Below, in pieces: positions 1 to 5,631 of a stretch of DNA of 7,471 nt (position 1 is its first letter; each line of letters opens with the position of its first letter). Source of the stretch: JBGTBQ01 sp041749275. GTDB lineage: Bacteria > Acidobacteriota > Blastocatellia > Pyrinomonadales > Pyrinomonadaceae. The stretch lies in NCBI GenBank assembly GCA_041749275.1, contig JBGTBQ010000384.1, positions 1 to 7,471 on the forward strand, in the 5' to 3' direction. The position numbers and the translations under genes were made by a program. The notes under the pieces were generated by a model. That model made no database searches, was not told the DNA's origin, and was given only the letters and a program-made list of their open reading frames with translations.

Positions 1-238
1 GAGCGGCGTCGGCGTCGTGCGCTTCCCGCGCCTCGTCCCGCGCGACGATGCGGCGGCGCGCGAACTCGCGCGGCGCACGCTCACCAACCTCTACAACCAG
101 CGCCCCGCGTGGCTCGACCTCGCCCACCGCCGCCTCGACGAAGCGGTCTTCGCCGCCTACGGCCTCGACCCCGCGCTCTCCGACGCAGAGATTCTCGCGC
201 GCCTCCTCAAACTCAACCTCGAAACCGCACAACCTTAA
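1..238 (+). CDS. C-terminal end of a MmeI-like (type IIL) class I SAM-dependent DNA methyltransferase/restriction enzyme (partial)
   Basis: Only the last 79 codons are present. The reading frame is open from base 2 and ends with TAA at 236-238; the GTG at 17 is an internal valine codon, not a start. The visible tail contains LTNLYNQRPAWLDLAHRRLD, then a segment with DEAVFAAYGL and SDAEILARLLKLN. I recognise this pattern as the extreme C-terminus of MmeI-type enzymes, single proteins that combine a nuclease, an N6-adenine methyltransferase and target recognition. The catalytic and methyltransferase motifs lie upstream of the window, so activity cannot be judged. The enzyme would act on DNA in the cytoplasm, in restriction-modification or as a lone methyltransferase. 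A palindromic REP unit starts 2 bases after its stop. The family call rests on a short tail, so a related phage-defence methyltransferase is possible. Confidence 0.72.
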   Translation, partial: SGVGVVRFPRLVPRDDAAARELARRTLTNLYNQRPAWLDLAHRRLDEAVFAAYGLDPALSDAEILARLLKLNLETAQP

Positions 239-239
239 C

Positions 240-382
240 GCCGGGAGCGCGGGCATCCCTGCCCGCCGTTGAGCGCCGAGAGGCGCGAACAGGGGTTGCG
301 ATAAACGAAATGTTGAATTGACACGGAAACTTTATTCGCGCTTCGCGCTCAACGGCGGGCAAGGATGCCCGCGCTCCCGGCA
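240..382. repeat. BIME-like unit 1: inverted pair of REP palindromes upstream of the RAYT
   Basis: Two arms face each other. The left arm is 240-289, the right arm is 335-381 in inverse orientation, and a 45-base spacer (290-334) separates them. Each arm carries a perfect 7-bp stem GCGGGCA/TGCCCGC with a 4-base loop: 249-266 on the left (loop TCCC) and 355-372 on the right (loop AGGA as read on plus). GGAG (244-247), or CTCC (374-377) on the right, lies one base outside the stem, reminiscent of the GTAG-type tetranucleotide beside known REP hairpins. A second, smaller stem (GCGCC/GGCGC, 273-286) follows in the left arm; the right arm has a shortened version. The unit starts 2 bases after the methyltransferase stop and ends where the RAYT Shine-Dalgarno begins. 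It is homologous end to end to the unit at 999-1142. Confidence 0.85.
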
Positions 383-388
383 AGGAGG
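382..388 (+). promoter_or_regulatory. Strong Shine-Dalgarno of the RAYT gene
   Basis: AAGGAGG lies 5 bases before the ATG at 394 and fixes that start. It begins at the outer edge of the right-hand REP arm of unit 1, so the REP hairpin at 355-372 sits about 10 bases upstream of the ribosome-binding site in the mRNA. Confidence 0.8.
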
Positions 389-393
389 TTGAT

Positions 394-996
394 ATGCCTG
401 TGAGGCGACCGTTTACTCAGGACTTGATTGAGGCCGGCTGGCGCAGTCGGGGTTATCTGCCCCACTTTGACGGCGGGGAGATTTCGCAGTTCATTACCTT
501 CAGGCTGAAGGATTCACTGCCGCAAACTGTGTTGGAGCGTTGGCGGCAAGAATTGAAGAGGCCGGGTGGCGAAGCAATGTTGCGGCGGCGTGTCGAAGTA
601 TATCTCGATCAGGGTTACGGCAGCTTGTGGCTCAAAGAGCCGGGCGTCGCGTCCATCGTCCAGAACGCCCTGCTCTATCACGACGGGGCGCGCTACCGTC
701 TGACGGCTTGGGTCGTCATGCCGAATCATGTCCACCTGCTGGCGACGCCGCGCGAAGACCACACGCTCGACGCTATCATGCACTCCATCAAATCCTACAC
801 GGCGAGCGAGGCCAACAAACTCCTGCGACGGAAGGGCGCGTTCTGGCAAGAAGAATACTTCGACCGCTATATCCGCGACGCCAAACACTACGCGCAGACC
901 GTCGCCTACATCGAAAACAACCCCGTCAAAGCCGGCCTCTGCCACACGCCCGCCGAATGGCCCTTCAGCAGCGCCCGGTTTAGAACACAGAACTAA
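394..996 (+). CDS. REP-associated tyrosine transposase (RAYT; Y1/HUH single-strand transposase)
   Basis: This is a complete 200-residue protein of the usual RAYT length. RAYTs are IS200/IS605-related HUH endonucleases that cut and rejoin single-stranded REP palindromes through a transient 5'-phosphotyrosine. The metal-binding HUH motif is in VVMPNHVHLL (His112 and His114). The C-terminal helix has WQEEYFDRYIRD (151-162), with Tyr155 the likely nucleophile, followed by the RAYT signature YIENNPVKAGL (172-182) and WPFSSARF (189-196). No frameshift or missing motif is seen, so it is probably active. The ATG is supported by a strong AAGGAGG. The gene is bracketed by two homologous BIME-like units (240-382 and 999-1142), the classic arrangement of a RAYT with its own substrates. 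The first 75 or so codons use clearly more A/T-ending codons than the rest, hinting at a mosaic or foreign origin. No convincing own promoter was found. Confidence 0.95.
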   Translation: MPVRRPFTQDLIEAGWRSRGYLPHFDGGEISQFITFRLKDSLPQTVLERWRQELKRPGGEAMLRRRVEVYLDQGYGSLWLKEPGVASIVQNALLYHDGARYRLTAWVVMPNHVHLLATPREDHTLDAIMHSIKSYTASEANKLLRRKGAFWQEEYFDRYIRDAKHYAQTVAYIENNPVKAGLCHTPAEWPFSSARFRTQN

Positions 997-998
997 CT

Positions 999-1142
999 GC
1001 CGGGAGCGCGGGCATCCCTGCCCGCCGTTGAGCGCCGAGAGGCGCGAATAGTGCACTCGTTAAACTCAATCTTGGGTGGAGGCGGAAACTTTTATTCGCG
1101 CTTACGCGCTCAACGCGGGCAGGGATGCCCGCGCTCCCGGCA
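999..1142. repeat. BIME-like unit 2: inverted pair of REP palindromes downstream of the RAYT
   Basis: The left arm 999-1048 is identical over 50 bases to the left arm of unit 1 (240-289). The right arm 1095-1141 is inverted and differs from its unit 1 counterpart by a few changes, including one lost G before the stem and different loop bases. The hairpins are 1008-1025 (GCGGGCA/TGCCCGC, loop TCCC) and 1115-1132 (loop GGGA on plus). The spacer (1049-1094) aligns with the unit 1 spacer with a single one-base gap and about 30 of 45 matches by hand count. The unit starts 2 bases after the RAYT stop and ends 20 bases before the 3' end of the minus-strand monooxygenase gene. It therefore lies between two convergent genes, where it could also protect or trim mRNA 3' ends. 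No U-tract follows the hairpins, so it is not a standard intrinsic terminator. Confidence 0.85.
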
Positions 1143-1161
1143 TCTGCGATCTTTTTCGGCG

Positions 1162-1461
1162 TCAGGCGATCTTTTCCCAGCAGGTGATTTCGACGGGTTC
1201 GGCGAGGTGGTCTTTCGTTTGTGCGCCGAAGGCGTCGAGGTGGGGCATTTTGAGGTGCGCGTCGAGCGCGGGACGACTCTCCCAAGTCTCGTAGAACATG
1301 AAGCGGGTCGGGTCTTCGCTCGATTGGTGGAGGTCGTAGAGGAGACAGCCGCGCTCCCGGCGCGTGGGCGGGATGAGCGCCAGAAGCGCGGCTTTGACTT
1401 CCCCTTCGTGGCCGGCGAGCGCGCGGATGCGCGCGAGCACGGTGACTTGTTTATCAGGCAT
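1162..1461 (-). CDS. Antibiotic biosynthesis monooxygenase (ABM) domain protein, putative quinol monooxygenase
   Basis: This is a 99-residue single-domain protein, a typical length for the YgiN/ABM family of small dimeric ferredoxin-like folds. Members oxidise quinols or polyketide-type aromatic substrates without a bound cofactor, but many have no known substrate. Visible family landmarks are VTVLARIRALAGHE (7-20), the turn RRERGCLLYDLHQS (34-47), FMFYETWESRPALDAHL (54-70), PHLDAF (73-78) and the closing strand EPVEITCWEKI (88-98). The start is the ATG at 1461-1459, 5 bases after the TAG stop of the peptidase gene, so translation is probably coupled; no strong Shine-Dalgarno is visible. The frame stays open further upstream, but that part is out-of-frame peptidase sequence and not protein. 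There is no signal peptide, so it is cytoplasmic. A functional link to the exported peptidase is not evident beyond shared transcription. Confidence 0.88.
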   Translation of the reverse strand: MPDKQVTVLARIRALAGHEGEVKAALLALIPPTRRERGCLLYDLHQSSEDPTRFMFYETWESRPALDAHLKMPHLDAFGAQTKDHLAEPVEITCWEKIA

Positions 1462-1466
1462 CGGCG

Positions 1467-3608
1467 CTATTGGTTGATGCCGAGCTGCGTGAGGATAAAG
1501 GCGTAGTCGAACGCCGTGTCCTTGAGCGCGTCGTAGCGACCGGACGCGCCGCCGTGGCCCGCGCCCATGTTGGCCTTGAGCAACAGCGTGTTCTCGTCCG
1601 TCTTCATCGCGCGGAGCTTCGCTACATACTTCGCGCCCTCCCAGTAAGGCACCTGACTGTCGTTCAGACTCACGCGGACGAGCATCGTCGGATAATCCTT
1701 CGCCGCGATGTTGTCGTAAGGCGAGTAGGACTTGATGTAGGCGTACTCCTCTTTCTTCTTCGGGTTGCCCCATTCGAGGAACTCCTGCACGGTGAGCGGC
1801 AGGGTTTCGTCGAGCATCGTGTTGATGACATCCACGAAGGGCACGTAGGAGACGACGACCTTGAAGAGATCGGGCCGCAGATTCGTGACCGCGCCCATCA
1901 ACAGGCCGCCCGCGCTCCCGCCGCTGATGACGAGCTTGTCTTTGGCCGCGTACTTCTCTTTGACGAGATGGTCGCCGACGGCGATGAAGTCGGTGAAGGT
2001 GTTCATCTTCTTCAACATCTTGCCGTCGTCGTGCCACGGCTTGCCGAGGTCGCCGCCGCCGCGGATGTGCGCGAGCGCATAGACGAAGCCGCGGTCGAGC
2101 AGAGAGAGCCGCGCGAGGCTAAAGCTGACATTCGACGACGAGCCGTAAGAGCCGTAGGCGTAGAGATGCGCCGGGTGCGTGCCGTCGCGCTTGAAGCCCT
2201 TCTTGTAGACGAGCGAGACGGGGATTTTTACGCCGTCCGGGGCGGTGACGTAAACCCGCTCGGACTGGTACTGCTTCGCGTCGTAACCGCCGAGGACTTC
2301 CTGCTGTTTGAGCAGCGTGCTCTTGTTCGTCGCGACATCGTAGTCGTAGACGGAAGCGGGCGTCGTGAACGACTGGTAAGCGTAGCGCAGTAAGGAGGTC
2401 TTGAACTCCTTGTTCGTGCTGACGGAGGCCGAGTAGACCGGTTCGGGGAACGGCAGATGGTGCGCCTTGCCGGACTTGGCGTCGGTGATGCGAAGTTTCG
2501 GCAGGCCGTTCTCGCGCTCGGCGACGACGTAGAAATCGGCGAAGGCGTCAATGTCCTCGAGCATCACGCCGTCGCGGTGCGGCATGATCTCTTTCCAGTT
2601 TTCGGGGCGCGGGTCGGCGACGGGCGCGGAGACGAGACGGAAGTTACGCCCTTTGTCGTTCGTCAGGATGAGAAACTTGTCGCCCTGATGGTCGAGGTAA
2701 TACTCGTGCTCGCGCTTCGCGTCGCGCGGCGCGATGAGTTTGGGCGTCGCGGTCGGCTGGTCGGCGGGGATGAAACTGGTCTCCGAAGTGGTCGCGCTGG
2801 ACGAGAAGAAGAGGATGGCGCCGCGGCTGCGCGTGCGCCCCGCGCCGGCGCGGAACAGTTCGTCCTTCTCTTCGTAGACGAGCGCATCCTTTTCCTTCGC
2901 GTCGCCGAGCGTGTGACGCCAGACCTTGTGCGGGCGCTTGGCGTGGTCTTCCGTGACGTAGAAGAGCGTCTTGCCGTCGGGCGCCCAGAAGGCCGAGACA
3001 ACTTTGCCGAACTCGTCGGCGAGTTCCTTGCCCGTCCGCAGGTCTTTGATCTTGAGGATGTACTCACGATAGCCGTTGTGGTCAATCGAGTAGGCCAGCA
3101 AATTTCCGTCGTCCGAGACGGCGTAGGTGTTCATCGCCGTATACTTGTGTCCCTCGTTCAACTTGTTGAGGTCAACCGTGACCTCTTCGGCGGCGGACAG
3201 GCTTCCCTTCTTGCGCGCGTAGATCGAGTATTGCTGCCCCTCGATGGTGCGCGAGTAGTAGAAGTAGCCGTTCTCGCGGTAAGGAACCTGCGTGTCGGTC
3301 TGCTTGATGCGACCGAGCATCTCTTTGTAGAGCTTCTCCTGCAACCCCGCGGTCGGCTTCATCACCGAATCCGTGTAAGCGTTCTCGGCTTCGAGATACG
3401 CGGTCACGTCGGGGTTCGTCTTCTCACGCATCCAGAAGTAGTCGTCAACGAGCGTCTCGCCGTGAATCTCGGTCTTCTTCGGCGCTCGTTTGGCCGAGGG
3501 CGGCGTCAGCGTGCCTGTGGTCATCGCGTTGTTCGTCTGTGCAATCAGATTAAGATTTAAAAGGGAGAAAAGAGCCGGCAGCGCCAGCCACAGAGAGAAT
3601 CTTTTCAT
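1467..3608 (-). CDS. Exported S9A-family serine peptidase, oligopeptidase B-like
   Basis: The complete 713-residue protein begins with a likely signal peptide (MKR, then a hydrophobic stretch at about 5-23, with cleavage near LIAQ at 21-24), so it should work in the periplasm or outside. The entry segment IHGETLVDDYFWMR (48-61) is typical of S9A peptidases. A beta-propeller gate (roughly 90-440) and a C-terminal alpha/beta-hydrolase domain (about 450-713) follow. The triad is complete: Ser565 in GGSAGG, Asp650 in SLNDSQVPYWE and His685 in GAGHGG. The spacings Ser-Asp 85 and Ser-His 120 match those I recall for E. coli oligopeptidase B. The family cuts short peptides after basic residues. Here, however, the positions equivalent to the acidic S1/S2 residues are Glu609 and Leu611, and Asn493 and Ser495, so strict Arg/Lys specificity is doubtful. 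The ATG is supported by GGAGG 5 bases upstream. It is the first gene of a probable operon with the ABM gene. Confidence 0.93.
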   Translation of the reverse strand: MKRFSLWLALPALFSLLNLNLIAQTNNAMTTGTLTPPSAKRAPKKTEIHGETLVDDYFWMREKTNPDVTAYLEAENAYTDSVMKPTAGLQEKLYKEMLGRIKQTDTQVPYRENGYFYYSRTIEGQQYSIYARKKGSLSAAEEVTVDLNKLNEGHKYTAMNTYAVSDDGNLLAYSIDHNGYREYILKIKDLRTGKELADEFGKVVSAFWAPDGKTLFYVTEDHAKRPHKVWRHTLGDAKEKDALVYEEKDELFRAGAGRTRSRGAILFFSSSATTSETSFIPADQPTATPKLIAPRDAKREHEYYLDHQGDKFLILTNDKGRNFRLVSAPVADPRPENWKEIMPHRDGVMLEDIDAFADFYVVAERENGLPKLRITDAKSGKAHHLPFPEPVYSASVSTNKEFKTSLLRYAYQSFTTPASVYDYDVATNKSTLLKQQEVLGGYDAKQYQSERVYVTAPDGVKIPVSLVYKKGFKRDGTHPAHLYAYGSYGSSSNVSFSLARLSLLDRGFVYALAHIRGGGDLGKPWHDDGKMLKKMNTFTDFIAVGDHLVKEKYAAKDKLVISGGSAGGLLMGAVTNLRPDLFKVVVSYVPFVDVINTMLDETLPLTVQEFLEWGNPKKKEEYAYIKSYSPYDNIAAKDYPTMLVRVSLNDSQVPYWEGAKYVAKLRAMKTDENTLLLKANMGAGHGGASGRYDALKDTAFDYAFILTQLGINQ

Positions 3609-3613
3609 CGTAA

Positions 3614-3618
3614 CCTCC
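3614..3618 (-). promoter_or_regulatory. Shine-Dalgarno of the S9A peptidase gene
   Basis: GGAGG on the minus strand lies 5 bases before the ATG at 3608-3606 and supports this start over the internal Met29. Confidence 0.75.
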
Positions 3619-3665
3619 GTGCGTGTCTAAAGAGCGAGTATCAAAATTGGAACGGTGTGCGGCGG

Positions 3666-3695
3666 ATTATAGGGCCTGCGTCGGAGGCGCCGCAA
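3666..3695 (-). promoter_or_regulatory. Putative sigma70-type promoter of the peptidase-ABM operon
   Basis: On the minus strand a perfect TATAAT (3671-3666) is preceded by TTGCGG (3695-3690) with an 18-base spacer. The -10 box is consensus and the -35 keeps only the TTG. Transcription would start near 3659, giving a leader of about 50 bases that contains the GGAGG. An AT-rich hexamer is uncommon in this GC-rich sequence, which adds weight, but there is no experimental support. Confidence 0.5.
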
Positions 3696-3817
3696 CTCTG
3701 CCTCGGCCCGCCTCGCGCCGCACGTTTAAAGCACTTGCGTGGAAGCGGCGTGGGATGTACGCTGGCAGCCGCCCGTAGAGAAAGTCGAACCGCCGCGCGC
3801 CCGCCGCGTTTAACTCG

Positions 3818-3839
3818 GAAACAGCCGACCGGTTGTTTC
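3818..3839. promoter_or_regulatory. 22-base inverted repeat upstream of the secreted-protein operon (operator or leader hairpin)
   Basis: The arms GAAACAGCCG (3818-3827) and CGGTTGTTTC (3830-3839) are complementary at 9 of 10 positions, the exception being a G/T pair (G-U in RNA), with AC at the centre. It ends 19 bases before the ATG at 3859. It could be a dimeric repressor or activator site. Alternatively it could be an RNA stem (9 pairs, loop GACC) in the 5' leader, affecting ribosome access. It lies in the 250-base divergent intergenic region, about 120 bases from the putative peptidase promoter. The rest of that region shows no convincing plus-strand promoter. Confidence 0.5.
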
Positions 3840-3858
3840 AATTACCGCCTCGTGAGCC

Positions 3859-5619
3859 ATGAGAAAGATGAAAGCCATGCTGTACTCACACACACGGGCC
3901 GCGCTCTTCTTGCTGGCCGCGCTCTGCGTGCTCGCCGCTCCGACGCTCGCGCAGTCTGACCCGTCGAAGGCCGCGCCCGCGACCGTCACGGGCCGCGTGA
4001 CGGATGGCAAACGCGCACTGTCCGGGATCATCATCACGCTTCAGCCTAACGGCCCGGTGAACCGTTCTCAAAATATGCCCAGCGCAAAGACCGATGCCGA
4101 CGGGCGTTACCGTCTGGGCGGCGTCGCGCCGGGCAGCTACCGCATCATGTCCATCGCGCCGGCCCACGTCACGACCGAGACGAGCGAAGGCCCGTTTGGC
4201 CGCGCGCTCACGATCAATCCGGGCGAAGCGGTGGAGAACATTGACTTCCGACTCACGCGCGGAGGCGTCATCACCGGGCGCGTGACCGGCTCGGACGGCA
4301 AGCCCATCATCGGCGAGATGGTGCAACTCACGCCCGAAGACAACACGCAGCCTTTCGCACTCATGTTAATGGCCCGAACCGACCGGAGCCAGTTGATGAC
4401 CGACGACCGCGGCGTCTACCGCATCTACGGTCTGGCCGCCGGGCGCTACCGCGTCAGCGTCGGCACGGGCGGGGCGCGAGCGCCACGCCGCGCGGGGACT
4501 GGCAGCAACGGCACGCAGACCTTTTACCAGCGCACTTTTTATCCGGGCGTGACGGACGAAGCGCAGGCCAAATTAGTCGAGGTCACGGCGGGCAGTGAGA
4601 CGACCGACATTGACATCACTCTGGAGAAGACGACGCGGCAGACCTACGGCGTCGCGGGACGGCTCGTTTTCGCCGAGACGGGGCAGCCCGCCGCGAGCAT
4701 CCGCGTCAGCTTCGCGCCGGCGGGGCGGGGCGGCGTGGCCGGGGGTGGTTTTGTGAATTTCGGTGGCGGCGGCGCAGGCGGCATCGTCACGGACGCGCGG
4801 GGCGAGTTCAAGATGGAGGGTCTCGCCTCCGGTCGCTATTTCCTTTTCGCCAACAGAGAGGGAAACCCCGACTGGTACAGCGAGCAGGTGGCCTTCGAGG
4901 TCGCGGACGCTGATGTCGAAGGGGTGGAGGTTAAGCTCAGGCACGGCGCGTCCGTCAGCGGCAAGGTTCAGATCGAGGGCGTGAGCGATCCGGCGACGGC
5001 GGCGCGGCTGCTGAACGGCGTGCGCGTGTTCGCACGCATGAACAATCCCGGCGAGGTGCCTACGCCCGACTCCTTCCCCTCGCAAGCCATCGCCCCGGAC
5101 GGCAGCTTCCGCTTCGTCGGCCTGCGCGCGGGACAAGTGACAATCCTCATGAGCGGCATTGAGAACGGCTTGATGTTAGTGCGCGTCGAGCAGGGTGGCG
5201 TAGGCTCGCCGCGCGGCAACGTCGTCGAGGTCACCGAAGGCGCGCAGGTTACGGGTGTGAGAATCGTCGTCGCCCACGGCACGGCGGTCGTTCGCGGGCA
5301 GGTCAACGTCGTGGGCGGAGTGCTCCCCGAAGGCTGGCAGTTGATGGTCACTGCGCGGCGTGTCGGGGGCGGCGACGGGCAGTCCGGGGGAGGTCGCGGG
5401 TCGCAGGTTGATGCGCGCGGACGCTTCGTGGTGGAAGGTTTGGTGGCCGGCGAGTACGAGTTTCAGGCCACGGCCTTTGCCGTGGGTGGTCGCGGGGGCG
5501 GCGGCCCCGGAAATCGCGGCGGCGGCGGGGCGGGCGGGCGAATCATGGGCGTTTCGCAGCGCGTCATGGTTAGCGAAACCGGCGAACAGAGCATCACGCT
5601 CGTCCTCAACCTCCAGTAG
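3859..5619 (+). CDS. Secreted protein with five tandem carboxypeptidase-regulatory-like (CarboxypepD_reg) modules
   Basis: The 586-residue protein has an N-terminal signal peptide (basic MRKMK, hydrophobic core about 14-27, likely cleavage near TLA/QS at 31-32). The remainder is a string of beta-sandwich modules. Each opens with a V-x-G-x-V strand and closes with a D-x-x-G-x-[YF]-x-x-x-G-[LV]-x-x-G-x-[YV] signature: about 43-97, 137-200, 264-328, 366-430 and 477-535. Module 2 is followed by a YPG...V.AGSE..DIDI element. Glycine-rich loops occur at 289-308, 502-513 and 543-560. There is no peptidase domain, no TonB box or outer-membrane barrel and no membrane anchor, so it probably acts as a periplasmic or surface adhesion or scaffold protein. 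The start could also be Met4 or Met7, since no strong ribosome-binding site distinguishes them. It is followed after 12 bases by a paralogue. The specific function is unknown. Confidence 0.88.
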   Translation: MRKMKAMLYSHTRAALFLLAALCVLAAPTLAQSDPSKAAPATVTGRVTDGKRALSGIIITLQPNGPVNRSQNMPSAKTDADGRYRLGGVAPGSYRIMSIAPAHVTTETSEGPFGRALTINPGEAVENIDFRLTRGGVITGRVTGSDGKPIIGEMVQLTPEDNTQPFALMLMARTDRSQLMTDDRGVYRIYGLAAGRYRVSVGTGGARAPRRAGTGSNGTQTFYQRTFYPGVTDEAQAKLVEVTAGSETTDIDITLEKTTRQTYGVAGRLVFAETGQPAASIRVSFAPAGRGGVAGGGFVNFGGGGAGGIVTDARGEFKMEGLASGRYFLFANREGNPDWYSEQVAFEVADADVEGVEVKLRHGASVSGKVQIEGVSDPATAARLLNGVRVFARMNNPGEVPTPDSFPSQAIAPDGSFRFVGLRAGQVTILMSGIENGLMLVRVEQGGVGSPRGNVVEVTEGAQVTGVRIVVAHGTAVVRGQVNVVGGVLPEGWQLMVTARRVGGGDGQSGGGRGSQVDARGRFVVEGLVAGEYEFQATAFAVGGRGGGGPGNRGGGGAGGRIMGVSQRVMVSETGEQSITLVLNLQ

Positions 5620-5631
5620 CGTCGGAAACCG

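Noticed and set aside
318..323. Perfect TTGACA between the arms of BIME unit 1, a possible RAYT -35 box
   Set aside because: No plausible -10 hexamer lies 16-18 bases downstream (the region is GC-rich REP arm), and the hexamer is not conserved in the homologous spacer of unit 2.
1008..1025. REP hairpin after the RAYT stop as an intrinsic terminator
   Set aside because: The stem is good, but no run of T follows on either strand, so a Rho-independent terminator cannot be claimed.
1349..1361. 13-base match to the REP arm tail (CCGCGCTCCCGGC) inside the monooxygenase gene
   Set aside because: It encodes the family-typical RERGC segment in frame, with no adjacent stem, so it is a chance match in GC-rich coding DNA.
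1909..1920. 12-base REP-like string (CCCGCGCTCCCG) inside the peptidase gene
   Set aside because: It encodes the GGSAGG nucleophile motif and has no palindrome around it.
1162..2037. 291-codon minus-strand open frame extending upstream of the monooxygenase
   Set aside because: The upstream part is an arginine-rich shadow of the peptidase in another frame; only the last 99 codons look like a protein family.
2457..3560. Long plus-strand open frame antisense to the peptidase (367 codons)
   Set aside because: A stop-poor shadow frame of high-GC coding DNA; the composition is low-complexity Val/Arg/Glu, and the minus strand encodes a complete recognised peptidase.
3641..3959. Small open frames on both strands in the divergent intergenic region
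   Set aside because: They have no ribosome-binding site, arginine/alanine-rich composition and no family resemblance, and they overlap the promoter region and the inverted repeat.
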